Source: CAVXXD01 sp963765625
GTDB taxonomy: Bacteria > Actinomycetota > Geothermincolia > Geothermincolales > Geothermincolaceae
Length of the DNA stretch: 64,000 bases
Reading direction: 5' to 3'
Assembly (NCBI GenBank): GCA_963765625.1
Contig: CAVXXD010000005.1
Span: forward strand, 62,001-126,000
This document shows positions 44,401 through 53,509 of the stretch, piece after piece. Both the position numbers and the translations under genes were made by a program. The first letter of the stretch is position 1; each line of letters starts with the position of its first letter. The notes beneath the pieces are model-generated. The model made no database searches, was not told where the DNA came from, and saw only the letters and a program-made list of their open reading frames with translations.

Positions 44401-45890
44401 CGGCTCCTCATCTCCCGCAGTATCTCCGAGGCCACTTCGAAATCATCGAAAGGGACCACACGGTCGGCGAAAATCTGGCCCTGCTCATGCCCCTTCCCGG
44501 CAATCAGCACTACGTCGCCGGGGCGGGCCTCGTCCAGGGCTCTTGCGATGGCTTCCCGGCGTTCGGGCACCACCTCGTAAACGGTTCTTACCGCGGCGTC
44601 GCCCATGCCCGACTCGATCTCGGAGATGATGGCAAGGGGGTCCTCGGAACGAGGGTTGTCGGAGGTTATTACCGTGAGGTCGGAAAGCTCCGCGGCATGC
44701 CTGCCCATCAGCGGGCGTTTGCCGCGGTCGCGGTCGCCGCCGCAACCGAAGACGGTGATGACTCGCTCCCTGGACACCTTGCGAGCTGACTGAACGGCCT
44801 TGGCCAGGGAGTCGGGGGTGTGGGCGTAGTCCACGATCACCGCGAACTCCTGGCCTTCTTCCACCGGCTGGAAACGCCCCGGCACGCCGGGGCAGGACTG
44901 AATACCCGCGATGGCGCGGTCAAGATCCAGTTCCAGCAGCAGGGCGGCGGAGGTGGCGGCCAGCATGTTATAAAGGTTGAAGTCACCCACCAGGGAGGTG
45001 GAGAACTCGCGTTCTTCGCCCTGGTAGGAGAAGCGCACGCGGGACCCCTTCAGCTCCAGCTCGAGCATTTCGCCGCGGAGGTCACAGCCCGCGCCGATGC
45101 CGAAGGTCAGCGCTCCGGCCTTCATATCGCGCAGCAGCCGGCGCCCGTAGTCGTCGTCGATGTTGACGGCGGCATTCCTGACGACAATGGCGTCGTCCGG
45201 AGCGGGCTTGAAGAACTTGCGTTTAGCCATGTAATAGTTGTCCATGTCCTTATGCCAGTCGAGGTGGTCCTGTGACAGGTTGGTGAAGATGCCCACCGCG
45301 AACTCGCACCCGTCCACACGGTGGAGGTCGAGGGCGTGCGAGGACACCTCCATGGCCGCGACATGTACCCCTTCCTCGACCATGCGCGCGAACATTTCCT
45401 GCAGGTCGAGCGCCTCCGGAGTGGTGCGCTCCACCGGCAGGTCGACGTCACCGATACGATACCTCACCGTACCTACCAGGCCGGTGGACATACCGGCGGA
45501 CCGGCATATCGAATCGATGAGAAAGGTGGTGGTGGTCTTGCCGTTGGTGCCGGTCACTCCCACCAGCTTGATCCCGCCGGAAGGGTGGCGGAAAAAGACG
45601 TCGGCCGCCCTCGCCAGGGCTGCCCGGGCGTCTTTCACCCGCACCGCCGCGACCCCGGGTGGAAGTATGCCGGGCAGGGAGCCGGGGTCCGTCACCAGCA
45701 GGGCGACGGCACCGCGCTCCAGCGCATCAGGTATGTAGTCATGACCGTCGGCCTTGAAGCCCGGCACGGCCACGAAGAGATCTCCCTTTTTAACCCGGGC
45801 GGAGTTGTAGGCAATACCGGTGACGTCCATCTCCACGTCCTGTATATATTGTGCATCGGGTATCCCTTTGACCAGATCGAAGAGCTTCAT
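44397..45890 (-). CDS. murE: UDP-MurNAc-L-Ala-D-Glu-meso-DAP ligase
   Basis: Adds the third amino acid of the stem peptide. It is 497 residues. The P-loop GTNGKTTTTFLID is at about residues 111-123. The substrate loop reads TSDNPRSEDP; DNPR marks meso-diaminopimelate enzymes, while lysine enzymes differ. This predicts an A1-gamma-like DAP wall. The true start is the ATG at 45890, whose ATGA overlaps the restored stop of the PBP gene. The frame remains open to 46130 only because of a sequence shift in that gene. Confidence 0.95.
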   Translation of the reverse strand: MKLFDLVKGIPDAQYIQDVEMDVTGIAYNSARVKKGDLFVAVPGFKADGHDYIPDALERGAVALLVTDPGSLPGILPPGVAAVRVKDARAALARAADVFFRHPSGGIKLVGVTGTNGKTTTTFLIDSICRSAGMSTGLVGTVRYRIGDVDLPVERTTPEALDLQEMFARMVEEGVHVAAMEVSSHALDLHRVDGCEFAVGIFTNLSQDHLDWHKDMDNYYMAKRKFFKPAPDDAIVVRNAAVNIDDDYGRRLLRDMKAGALTFGIGAGCDLRGEMLELELKGSRVRFSYQGEEREFSTSLVGDFNLYNMLAATSAALLLELDLDRAIAGIQSCPGVPGRFQPVEEGQEFAVIVDYAHTPDSLAKAVQSARKVSRERVITVFGCGGDRDRGKRPLMGRHAAELSDLTVITSDNPRSEDPLAIISEIESGMGDAAVRTVYEVVPERREAIARALDEARPGDVVLIAGKGHEQGQIFADRVVPFDDFEVASEILREMRSR

Positions 45891-47607
45891 TTCTTTACCA
45901 CCATGTCCTTGGTGTTCACCTTGACCTCGGACGGGGCCACCCTCAAATGCTGCAGGGCGAACTCCATGACCGAAGAGAAGCACGGTGCCGCTACGGTCCC
46001 GCCGTAAATGGGCGTGGGCTCGTCGAGGGTGACCACCATCGCCAGGCGGGGATTCTCTGAGGGCGCGAAACCCGGCGAAGGTGGCGATGTAGGTCTTGGT
46101 ATAGCCTCTGCCGTTGGGGTCGGCCTTCATGGCCGTACCGGTCTTGCCGGCGGTGTTGTAGAGATTGGTAGCGGCCAGGGTACCCGGTGCCGTGCTGTAC
46201 CACCTGCTCCAGGATCCCGGTCAGCTTCGCGGTCAACGTCCGGGTTGAGCACGCCGCGAGCAGGTGGCTCTCGTAAGCCTCCCCTTCTTCCGTCTTCCTG
46301 TCCACCGACTCACTCAGGAGATGGGGCGAGACCGTAGTCCCCTTGTTGGCCACGCAGGCCATTATCTCCGCCAGCTGCAGCGAGGTGACGCTGACTCCCT
46401 GGCCGATGGCCATGGTCGCGGCAGAGGTGTCCGACCAGTCCTCCGGGTCCAGCAGGAGCCCCTCGGCTTCCCCGGGGAAATCGATGCCGGTGGACTGGCT
46501 GACGCCCATCCCGTACATGTAGTTCCACAGCGTCTCGGAGTCCATCTGCATGGCCGTCTTGATGGTGCCCAGGTTGGAGGAGTAGGCGATGACGTCCGAG
46601 AAGGTCAGTTCGCTCGAGATCATCTCGTGGTCGTCCTTGAAGGTGAACTCCCCGATCTGGATCTGATACGGTACGTGGATTACGGATGAGGGCAAGACCA
46701 GCATCTCGCTCAGGGCGGCCGCGGCCGTGGTCACCTTGAGAACGGACCCCGGTTCGAAGACGTCGGTCACGGGACGGTTGCGGGTGACCTCGGGGTCGGT
46801 CTCGGGATAGAGGTTGGCGTCGTAGGAGGGGCAGGAGGCCATGGCCAGGATGTCCCCGGTCTGCACGTCCATGATCACCAGGTTGCCCGACTTGGCCTGC
46901 GAAGAGACGCATGCCTGGGCCAGTTCCGATTCCGCCTTGTACTGAATGTCCATGTCCAGGGTGAGCACCAGGTCCTTGCCGTCCTGCGGCTCCACGATGA
47001 CCCTGGAAAGCCCGGGAATGGAATCACCGGTTGAGTCCTTTTCGATTTCGACCTCTCCCGGCGTTCCCGCCAGGAGCGACTCGTACTGCAGCTCCAGTCC
47101 GGCCAGCCCGTTGTTGTCCATCCCCACGTAACCCAGGAGTTGCGCGGCCAGGTATTCCTGGGGATAGCAGCGCTTACTCTCCTTGATGAACCCCAGGCCC
47201 TCGAGTTTCAGGGCCTCGATGCGGTCGGCCGTCCCCTTCTCCATCTTGCGCTCCAGCCACACGAACCCGGAGTTGCTGTTCAGCTTGTCCAGCAGTTCGT
47301 TCTGGGGGCATTCGAGGATGATCGAGAGCTCCGCCGCCGCCTTGTCCGGGTCCTTGACCTGGTATGGCGTGGCGTATAGGGAGTAGACGTCCTTGGAGTA
47401 GGCGAGGATCTCGCCGTCCCGGTCGACTATGGAGCCCCTCTGCGGCTGTACCGAGGATAGCTGCATACGCTGCTTGTAAGCCGCGTCTTCATAGAAAGAA
47501 GCGTTGACTATCTGCAGATCGATCAGGCGCCATGTCAGTCCTCCAAAAAGCAGAAGAAGGGCGAGAGCCACCACGGAAATCCTGCTCACTCGCCCCTTAC
47601 GCCTCAT
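45887..47607 (-). CDS. ftsI: Class B penicillin-binding protein (FtsI type), two apparent frameshifts
   Basis: Divisome transpeptidase that crosslinks septal peptidoglycan. After a basic start and one membrane helix come the dimerisation domain (QRGSIVDRDGEILA) and the transpeptidase domain with SxxK in EPGSVLKV and SSN. The third motif AGKTGTA lies past a shift: an extra base near 46183-46185, then another in AAA at 46068-46070. Correcting both gives an unbroken 572-residue protein ending at an ATGA overlap with murE, which argues for sequencing error. GGGAGG five bases before 47607 sets the start. No PASTA domains are present. Confidence 0.88.
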
Positions 47608-47641
47608 CCTTGCCTCCCGGATAAAACTACCCAACTGTAAA

Positions 47642-47657
47642 AGGCCCTTGAGGGCCT
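47642..47657 (-). terminator. Terminator-like hairpin between ftsL and ftsI
   Basis: On the minus strand a perfect six-base stem AGGCCC/GGGCCT with a four-base loop is followed directly by TTTTA. It stands between the ftsL stop and the ftsI start, inside the dcw transcript, so it could partly attenuate expression of the later genes. Confidence 0.5.
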
Positions 47658-47665
47658 GTGTGCTG

Positions 47666-48154
47666 CTACTGATTCCCGCTGCCCGTGTAAGGGGCCGCGG
47701 CCGATCCAAGACTGTCGCCATACCCGGCGTTCGCCTGCTCCGCTTGTTCCGACTCAACTTGTACTCGTACCAGTTCCGAATTGACCGGCAATACCATTTT
47801 CAAAGTCTCGGTGGCGATCTTCTCGATGCGGGCCGGCGATTCCAGGCGGGCCACCTCCAGCTTCAGTGCTTCCTGCTCCTTTTTCTCTTCATCGATCTGC
47901 TTCTCTATGGCCTTCAACCGATATCCCTGCTGTGTCGCGGCGATGTTCAGCTGAGCCACCAGGAAGAGCAGGCTGAAGAGGGAGATCAGTATCACGAGAA
48001 ATAGAGCGTATCCTTTCCGCGTGACGCGTGCCTGCCGTCGGACTTCGACTTTGTCACGACGGCCCTTGAGGCGGACGCTGTCCTCCTCGCGGTAGCGTTC
48101 CAGGCGCACGTCACGCGCCTCATATGCCTCTCTTCTCGCTACTGCCTGTTGCAC
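47666..48154 (-). CDS. ftsL: FtsL-like cell division protein (TM plus coiled coil)
   Basis: A 162-residue bitopic protein. A basic cytosolic part of about 47 residues precedes one membrane helix (about 49-69) and a leucine-zipper-like coiled coil rich in Glu and Lys (about 75-107), then a short tail. Such proteins join FtsB and FtsQ to recruit FtsW and FtsI. Sequence conservation is low, so the name rests on layout and on its place between rsmH and the PBP gene. The start is GTG at 48154. Confidence 0.82.
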   Translation of the reverse strand: MQQAVARREAYEARDVRLERYREEDSVRLKGRRDKVEVRRQARVTRKGYALFLVILISLFSLLFLVAQLNIAATQQGYRLKAIEKQIDEEKKEQEALKLEVARLESPARIEKIATETLKMVLPVNSELVRVQVESEQAEQANAGYGDSLGSAAAPYTGSGNQ

Positions 48155-48160
48155 TGTCTG

Positions 48161-49106
48161 TCACTTCTTTTCTTCTCTAAGACTGACCCGCTGAGCCGCG
48201 CGCAGCTTAGCGCTGCGCGAGCGCGGGTTCTCCCTTACTTCTTCCTCCGACGGGCGCAACGGCCGCGTGGTCAGAACGCGCAGGATCCCACCGGAACAGG
48301 TACATGAGGGCGAGGCGGGAGGGCACACGCAAGCACGCGCGGAGTCCCTGTATGCCCATTTGACCTGGCGATCCTCGATGGAATGATAGGAAATCACTAC
48401 GATCCTCCCGCCTTCCCTCAGCCTGCCGAAGGCCTGGGGCAGAACTGCCTCCAGACACCTTGTCTCTCCGTTGACCTCCATGCGCAGAGCCTGGAAAGTC
48501 CTCTTGGCCGGATGTCCCCCCTGGCGCCTGGCGCTCGCGGGGATGGCATCCTTTACAATCTCAACCAGTCGATCAGTGGTGGTGATTGGCGCACGCTTTC
48601 GGTTCTCCACAATGAATTTGGCGATCCGGGAAGCCCACCGCTCCTCACCGTACTGGCCGATGATCCTCGCCAGTTCTCTCTCTTCATACTCGTTCACCAC
48701 CTTGCTTGCGTCGAGCGCCTGATCCTGGTCCATGCGCATGTCCAGGGGCGCGCCTTCACGATAACTGAAACCCCTCGTCCTCCTGGTCCAGCTGGGGAGA
48801 TGATACTCCGAGGTCTAAAAGGATCCCGTCCACTTCGCTGATCCCCATCCGAGTGAGAATGGAGTCCAATTCCATGAAGTTCTCCCGCACCAGCCGCACC
48901 GTACTGGAAGATCCGGCCAAAGTCTGCTCCGTCCAGCTCAGTGCCTCGCCATCCCGGTCTATCCCTAAGAGCGTGCCGCCGGGTGATATCGCTTCCAGGA
49001 TGGCCCGGGCATGCCCCCCGTACCCCACTGTCGCGTCCACCACGGTCTGTCCCGGCTTCGGGTCTAGCCATTGTAAGACCTCCTTCAGCATGACCGGACG
49101 ATGCAT
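48161..49106 (-). CDS. rsmH: 16S rRNA m4C1402 methyltransferase RsmH, one apparent frameshift
   Basis: SAM-dependent N4-methylation of C1402 in 16S rRNA (also mraW). The N-terminal part has HRPVMLKEV, VDATVGYGGHA and DGILLDLGVSSPQLD; the C-terminal part has KRTFQALRMEVN and VVISYHSIEDRQVK. An extra base in the AAA run at 48768-48770 breaks the frame after DEGF; removing it restores FSYREGAPLDMRMD, which is normal for the family, and gives 314 residues. The start at 49106 has GGAGG nine bases before it. Confidence 0.92.
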
Positions 49107-49110
49107 CCAT

Positions 49111-49221
49111 TTACTTCCTCCCATAGCCGCTGTCGTCCCGGAAGAGGAACCTCAGCCCGTGCGAGCCTCTTTTGCCGTAACGGACTTCGCGGAATCCCAG
49201 GTTCTTTATCATGTTCTCCAT
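49111..49221 (-). CDS. Small basic ORF between mraZ and rsmH
   Basis: A 36-codon frame (MENMIKNLGFREVRYGK...) with a strong GGAAGGAGAGAGT ribosome site before its ATG. Its TAA stop lies against the rsmH ribosome site. The product is basic and Gly/Arg-rich with no membrane span. I do not recognise it. The strong site and exact fit into the space between two conserved genes favour real translation, either as a small protein or to couple rsmH. Confidence 0.45.
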   Translation of the reverse strand: MENMIKNLGFREVRYGKRGSHGLRFLFRDDSGYGRK

Positions 49222-49244
49222 ACTCTCTCTCCTTCCATCCGCTC

Positions 49245-49712
49245 CTAAAGGCTCTGGCTTTCCTTCTTCTTCGCGGACAGACTTGAAAGGTTGTCTTCGT
49301 AGAGCGCGGTCTGTTCCTCTTCCATGGCGTTCCAACGCTCGCGGTCCCATATCTCGAGGTGGTCGCCCATTCCCACCAGCGCGACATCTTTGACCAGGCC
49401 GATTTTGTCCCGCAGCTTGGAGGGGATAGGTACCCGCCCCTGCTTGTCCATCTCGATCTCATCGAAGTAGTTGGCGCGATAGACGCGCTCGAAGTTGCGC
49501 CCTTCCCGGGTGCTGATGTCGATGGACGACAGGATCTTGTCTTCCCACTTTGTCTGGGTCTCCGGCGGGAGGACGGCGATGCAGTTCTCCATCCAGAAGC
49601 AGAGGGCCAGGTCTCCCTTGAGCTGGTCGCGGACTTTCTTGGGAAAGACGATGCGCCCCCTGTCGTCCAGGGAGTGGTAGGTGACGATGTTGAACCTGAA
49701 ACCGCTTGTCAC
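49245..49712 (-). CDS. mraZ: Transcriptional regulator MraZ
   Basis: DNA-binding AbrB-like ring protein that represses the dcw cluster. It is 155 residues and holds two tandem SpoVT-AbrB modules: HSLDDRGRIVFPKKVRDQL near residue 12 and EMDKQGRVPIPSKLRDKIGL near 87. The frame is open to 49811, but GGAGG lies seven bases before a GTG at 49712, which gives the family start. MraZ boxes are present in its own promoter. Confidence 0.93.
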   Translation of the reverse strand: MTSGFRFNIVTYHSLDDRGRIVFPKKVRDQLKGDLALCFWMENCIAVLPPETQTKWEDKILSSIDISTREGRNFERVYRANYFDEIEMDKQGRVPIPSKLRDKIGLVKDVALVGMGDHLEIWDRERWNAMEEEQTALYEDNLSSLSAKKKESQSL

Positions 49713-49807
49713 TTCACCGCCTCCATTCCGCTGTCCCGCATCACTCTCTTCGCTACCATCTTTCGTCCCGCTTCTTACACAATCCTTCCCGATATATCCA
49801 TTTTCTA

Positions 49808-49842
49808 CCACAAATTATCCCATCCGTACCCAGAGATGTCCA
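49808..49842 (-). promoter_or_regulatory. dcw promoter overlapped by MraZ boxes
   Basis: On the minus strand TGGACA (49837-49842) and GATAAT (49814-49819) are 17 bases apart, so transcription starts about 95 bases before mraZ. In the same place TGGGN boxes recur every ten bases: TGGGT (49828-49832), TGGGA (49818-49822) and a degenerate TGTGG (49808-49812). MraZ binds TGGGN repeats of this period in other bacteria, and here they cover the spacer and the -10. Autorepression is therefore likely. Confidence 0.68.
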
Positions 49843-50115
49843 TAGTTTCCCGTCAGAAAGTCAAGGTCAGAGGGGGTTTTCAAAGAAACGGGCCTTTCCC
49901 CATATGTTGGGGTTATCTTCATGCCGTAAAACCTATATATTGTTATTTCAGTGGTTTTCGGGCTTATTTTTTACTTATTGTAATTAATATATTTCTGGAA
50001 ATTTCCGGAAAAATTGTCGTTGGGGGCTATCTCGGGCGTTTCACCCCGCGCCCCCGGCTTGGTAGAATAGGGTGTCCTTTATGTGACGTGACCCTAGGGA
50101 AGAGGAGGTCTGGAA
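49843..50115. other. AT-rich spacer upstream of the dcw promoter
   Basis: About 270 bases between the mraZ promoter and the small Cys-rich gene, the most AT-rich stretch of the window (around 49900-50015). It may hold upstream promoter elements for both divergent genes. No clear ORF or RNA gene is seen. Confidence 0.45.
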
Positions 50116-50322
50116 ATGTCGAGTACCGGCGAGATCACCGAGCGGGACCAGAAACTGGCCAACGTCTGCGGTAAATATTGCACCGTGTGCAAGATAGCGC
50201 GGAAGAAGGAAGGCGGCTTCTGGTACAAGTTCGTCAAGCTGGAGGCCAAGCTTTGCCCCATGTGCCGCGCCTACAGCAAGGTATACGGCGTCCCCGCTTA
50301 CGAAAAGCCTCCCGCGAGTTAG
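50116..50322 (+). CDS. Small cysteine-rich protein, function unknown
   Basis: A 68-residue protein with Cys at 18, 22, 25, 47 and 50, of which the pairs C22/C25 and C47/C50 could form one zinc site. It has a basic middle (KIARKKEGGFWYKF). The GAGGAGG site before the ATG is strong. I do not recognise a family. It lies alone between the divergent dcw promoter and the converging DUF362 gene. Confidence 0.6.
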   Translation: MSSTGEITERDQKLANVCGKYCTVCKIARKKEGGFWYKFVKLEAKLCPMCRAYSKVYGVPAYEKPPAS

Positions 50323-50340
50323 ACGATACAGGCCCCACCT

Positions 50341-51450
50341 TCACTCGGCGCGGCTCTGGAGAAAACGGGTCAGTGGGTTGAGGGAGATAGCGTGCTCCGG
50401 GCAGAGCTCGTAACAGCAGTAGCAGAGAATGCACCTGTCTTCATCGAAGGATGGCACGCCGTCCACCCGGATGGCCTCCACCGGGCAGGCTTTCTCGCAG
50501 GTTCGGCAGGCGGTGCAGGCTTTACGGTCTACACGCAGGGCATGGCGGGCGATACGCCCGAAGACCAGACGCTGAAAAGGCGCGGCGAATGACCTGCGAG
50601 GCACGGTGGAAGGCTGCTTGAAGCCCTTGATCCTTTCGGCGGAGCCGCGCACTTCTATGTCCACGATCCGCACCGGCCCCAGGCCACGCTCCCCCGCCGT
50701 CACCAACAGGGGTATGCCGGCCGGATCGAGGCCCATCATCTCCGCCATCACCGTGTCCAGGGCTACGCCATTGCGTGAGGCGATGAGCTTGCCCAGGGGG
50801 CGGATATCGTCGCAGGAGGGGCCGTTGCCCTGCATGGCCGTGACCGCGTCCATCACCACCAGATCGGGCACCCGCAGCTGGTATATGTCCACCATCAGCT
50901 CGCCGAAGTCGCGGAAATTCGGGGCCACGGCATGCATGCGCGCCTTCTCCCCTCCTACCAGATACCCGAAGCTGTTCTTGACCGCGCCGGTGATGAGGGT
51001 ACTGACATGGGTCTTAAACTTGGGCACCGAGATGAGGATGTCGCAGTCCATCACCTCCGAAGAGACGGAGGTCTCTGAGAGGAAGCGTGACTTTATGGGG
51101 ACACTTCGGGGTGAGGCCGCCAGGTTAACCCAGTCCTCCCCCACCGCCTCTTCCAGGCCGGTCTCCCTCGCCAGCCTGGCCATGTTGCCGTAGCCGCGTA
51201 TGCCGGGATTGTCCCCCACCCGCACCCGGGCCCCTCTCTTCTTCAAAGCATAGACGAGGGCTTTGACTACCAACGGGTGGGTGATAATGCCGCTCTCCCC
51301 TCCCCAGGGCCCGAGGAGATTCGGCTTGACCAGGACGTCCTTCCCTTCGAGCTCCAGCGGAAAAGCCTCGAGGGTTTCCTCCATGCGCCGTACCAGGACG
51401 GCTTCGTCGTAGCTGGCGTCCAGCACCAGGACGGTCTCCTTTTCACCCAT
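50341..51450 (-). CDS. DUF362 protein with C-terminal 2x[4Fe-4S] ferredoxin domain
   Basis: A 369-residue protein. The DUF362 domain (residues 1 to about 285) has VLVKPNLLGPW near the start and VPKFKTHVSTLITGAVKNSFG, typical of the family. The tail carries two clusters: CTACRTCEKACP and CILCYCCYELCP. Such proteins are common in anaerobes and are presumed to be electron-transfer or redox partners, but no reaction is assigned. The ribosome site is AAAGGAG. Confidence 0.85.
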   Translation of the reverse strand: MGEKETVLVLDASYDEAVLVRRMEETLEAFPLELEGKDVLVKPNLLGPWGGESGIITHPLVVKALVYALKKRGARVRVGDNPGIRGYGNMARLARETGLEEAVGEDWVNLAASPRSVPIKSRFLSETSVSSEVMDCDILISVPKFKTHVSTLITGAVKNSFGYLVGGEKARMHAVAPNFRDFGELMVDIYQLRVPDLVVMDAVTAMQGNGPSCDDIRPLGKLIASRNGVALDTVMAEMMGLDPAGIPLLVTAGERGLGPVRIVDIEVRGSAERIKGFKQPSTVPRRSFAAPFQRLVFGRIARHALRVDRKACTACRTCEKACPVEAIRVDGVPSFDEDRCILCYCCYELCPEHAISLNPLTRFLQSRAE

Positions 51451-51600
51451 GCCTTACTCCTTTGTCCCCTCGGGCCTTATTCGGGCATTCTATAACTCCC
51501 AATAACCATACCCTAAATCGCACCGGGGAACACGACATGCCATATAATAGACGGAGCGGTTCGTGCGAGATGACGAGACCGGATCCCGGGGGAGGGAGAG

Positions 51601-53184
51601 ATGGACGGCAGAGGTTACGAGCGCGACTGGCGCGGGCTGTTCGACCCGCGCACCGTAGCGGTGGTGGGGGCATCCAATTTCCCCGGCAAATGGGGGTTCA
51701 ACATGCCCCTGATCATGTTGGGTGGCGGTTACCGCGGCCACCTGCTGATGGTCAACCCCAAGGAACGGCGGGTGCTGGGCCATCCCACCTTTCCCTCCCT
51801 GCGTGACATCGGCGAACCGGTGGACCTGGCGGTGATAGCCATCCCGGCCCGGGCGGTGCTGCCGGTGCTGGAAGACGCCGCGGCGGTGGGCATACGTAAC
51901 GCCATCATCGTCACCTCCGATTTCAGCGAGACCGGCCGGAACGGGGCGAAACTGGAGAAGGAGCTGGTGGACACGGCCGACGCCGCCGGCATCACCATCG
52001 TCGGTCCCAATACCATGGGGGTGTTCAGCTCCACTTCTTCCCTGTGCGCGCTGGGGGCGCCGGTCTTCCCCCGCTCCGGCGGGGTCAGCTTCATCTCCCA
52101 GAGCGGCAACCTGGGGGTGCAGCTGCTTACCACCGGCCGTCGCCAGGGCATCGGCTTCGCCCGCTTCATCGGCTCAGGCAACGCCGCCAACACCTACATC
52201 AGCGATTATCTCGAGTTCCTGGGGCAGGACGAACTCACCCGGGTCATACTTCTTTACATAGAGGGCCTGAAAGAAGGGCGCCGCTTCCTCGAAGTGGCCA
52301 GCCGTATCACGCCCCACAAACCGGTCATCGCGCTCAAGTCAGGGAAAGGTGATTGGGGCACGCGGGCCGTGCGCTCCCACTCCGGGGCTCTGGCGGGAGA
52401 CATCGAGTTGTTCAGGGGGATGTGCGAGCAGGCGGGCATCCTGGAGGCCGAGACCACCGGAGAGCTGATGGACCTGGCGGCGGCCTTCTCCAACCTGCCC
52501 CTTCCCGGCGGGCGTCGCGCCGCGGTGATGACCCTGGGCGGCGGCTGGGGCGTGGTGGCGGCCGACGCCTGCGACCGTGAAGGCCTGCAACTGGCGAACC
52601 TGCCCGACGCGGTGATCGAGGAGATGGACACTTACCTCCCCCGCTTCTGGAGCCGCCGCAACCCTGTGGACATCGTGGGCAACGTCCACCGCGCCAACCA
52701 CTTCCGCATCATCGATACCCTGATCAACTGCGATGAAGTGGACATCCTCATCTCCATGGGCACCCTGATGGGCCGGGACTTCTTCGCCGACAACATGGTC
52801 AACACCGTAGCGCGCCCCTTCCTCAACGGCCTGCGCTACGACGTGAGGAAATTGTTGCCTTTCACCCTGGACCTGCTGCGCGGTGTGGTCCAGTCGTTCA
52901 AGGGAAAGAAGCCCGTCAACCGTGAAGGCTCGGGTGGTCTCGACTTCAAGGAAGCGCGCATCTGGACCGACTACTACATAGCGGGGTACTTCAAGAAGCT
53001 GATGCGCGACACCGGCAAGCCCATCATCGTGGTGGCCGTCAATGAGGACGAACGCGCCTCCTCGGCGCGCCTGCGCCGCACGGGGATATTCACCGCCGCC
53101 ACACCGGAGAGGGCGGTGCGGGTGGCCGCCAAAATGGCAAGTTACGGCCGCCTCTCCAGGCATCCCACCAACCCCCTGTCTTGA
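51601..53184 (+). CDS. NDP-forming acyl-CoA synthetase alpha-like protein
   Basis: A 527-residue protein with a CoA-binding domain (VAVVGASNFPGKWG) and succinyl-CoA-ligase-like domains (SFISQSGNLGVQLLT; RSHSGALAGD, whose His matches the phospho-His of ADP-forming acetyl-CoA synthetases). The C-terminal ATP-grasp beta part that completes the reaction is absent and no beta gene is next to it. It may pair with a subunit elsewhere or act in another acyl-CoA reaction. It is preceded by GGGGGAGGGAGAG. Confidence 0.82.
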   Translation: MDGRGYERDWRGLFDPRTVAVVGASNFPGKWGFNMPLIMLGGGYRGHLLMVNPKERRVLGHPTFPSLRDIGEPVDLAVIAIPARAVLPVLEDAAAVGIRNAIIVTSDFSETGRNGAKLEKELVDTADAAGITIVGPNTMGVFSSTSSLCALGAPVFPRSGGVSFISQSGNLGVQLLTTGRRQGIGFARFIGSGNAANTYISDYLEFLGQDELTRVILLYIEGLKEGRRFLEVASRITPHKPVIALKSGKGDWGTRAVRSHSGALAGDIELFRGMCEQAGILEAETTGELMDLAAAFSNLPLPGGRRAAVMTLGGGWGVVAADACDREGLQLANLPDAVIEEMDTYLPRFWSRRNPVDIVGNVHRANHFRIIDTLINCDEVDILISMGTLMGRDFFADNMVNTVARPFLNGLRYDVRKLLPFTLDLLRGVVQSFKGKKPVNREGSGGLDFKEARIWTDYYIAGYFKKLMRDTGKPIIVVAVNEDERASSARLRRTGIFTAATPERAVRVAAKMASYGRLSRHPTNPLS

Positions 53185-53238
53185 CCGTCCCGCCATCAAT
53201 GCGTCATACTGAAGGTATGATTCTAGTTATTACTTCAG
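53181..53238 (+). promoter_or_regulatory. Promoter and possible operator of the toxin-antitoxin pair
   Basis: TTGACC (53181-53186) and CATACT (53205-53210) lie 18 bases apart, starting within the stop of the upstream gene. An inverted repeat CTGAAG (53209-53214) / CTTCAG (53233-53238) begins at the -10 element and could be the autoregulatory site. Confidence 0.5.
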
Positions 53239-53257
53239 GTAGTAGTGAGGTGAGGGG

Positions 53258-53509
53258 TTGAACGTCAAAGCAGCGGTGTCGATACCCGAACCGGTCTTCG
53301 AGGAAGCGGAGAAACTGGCGCGAAAGATGAAGGTTTCCCGCAGCCGGTTATACAGCCTGGCCCTCGAGTCCTACCTCGGGGACCTGCGCAACCGGCGCAT
53401 TCTGGAACAGGCCAATGCCGCCTTTGACGCGCCTCCTTCCTCCGGCGAAGATGGCTACCTCGACCGGATGAAGGCATACCGCCGACGGACCTTCAAGGAA
53501 GACTGGTGA
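53258..53509 (+). CDS. Ribbon-helix-helix antitoxin-like protein (MazE role)
   Basis: An 83-residue protein whose first part (VKAAVSIPEPVFEEAEKLARKMKVSRSRLYSLAL...) fits a ribbon-helix-helix DNA-binding fold, with an acidic and then basic tail suited to bind the toxin. It starts with TTG after GAGGTGAGGGG. It overlaps the MazF-type toxin by four bases, the usual order for a type II pair. Confidence 0.75.
   Translation: MNVKAAVSIPEPVFEEAEKLARKMKVSRSRLYSLALESYLGDLRNRRILEQANAAFDAPPSSGEDGYLDRMKAYRRRTFKEDW

Noticed and set aside
44397..46130. Longer murE start at 46130
   Set aside because: The extra 80 codons contain out-of-frame PBP sequence; the ATG at 45890 gives the normal MurE start.
45887..46190. 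Programmed frameshifting or true pseudogenisation of the PBP gene
   Set aside because: Two +1 shifts in 120 bases with all motifs and the ATGA overlap with murE intact fit sequence error better; the gene is essential.
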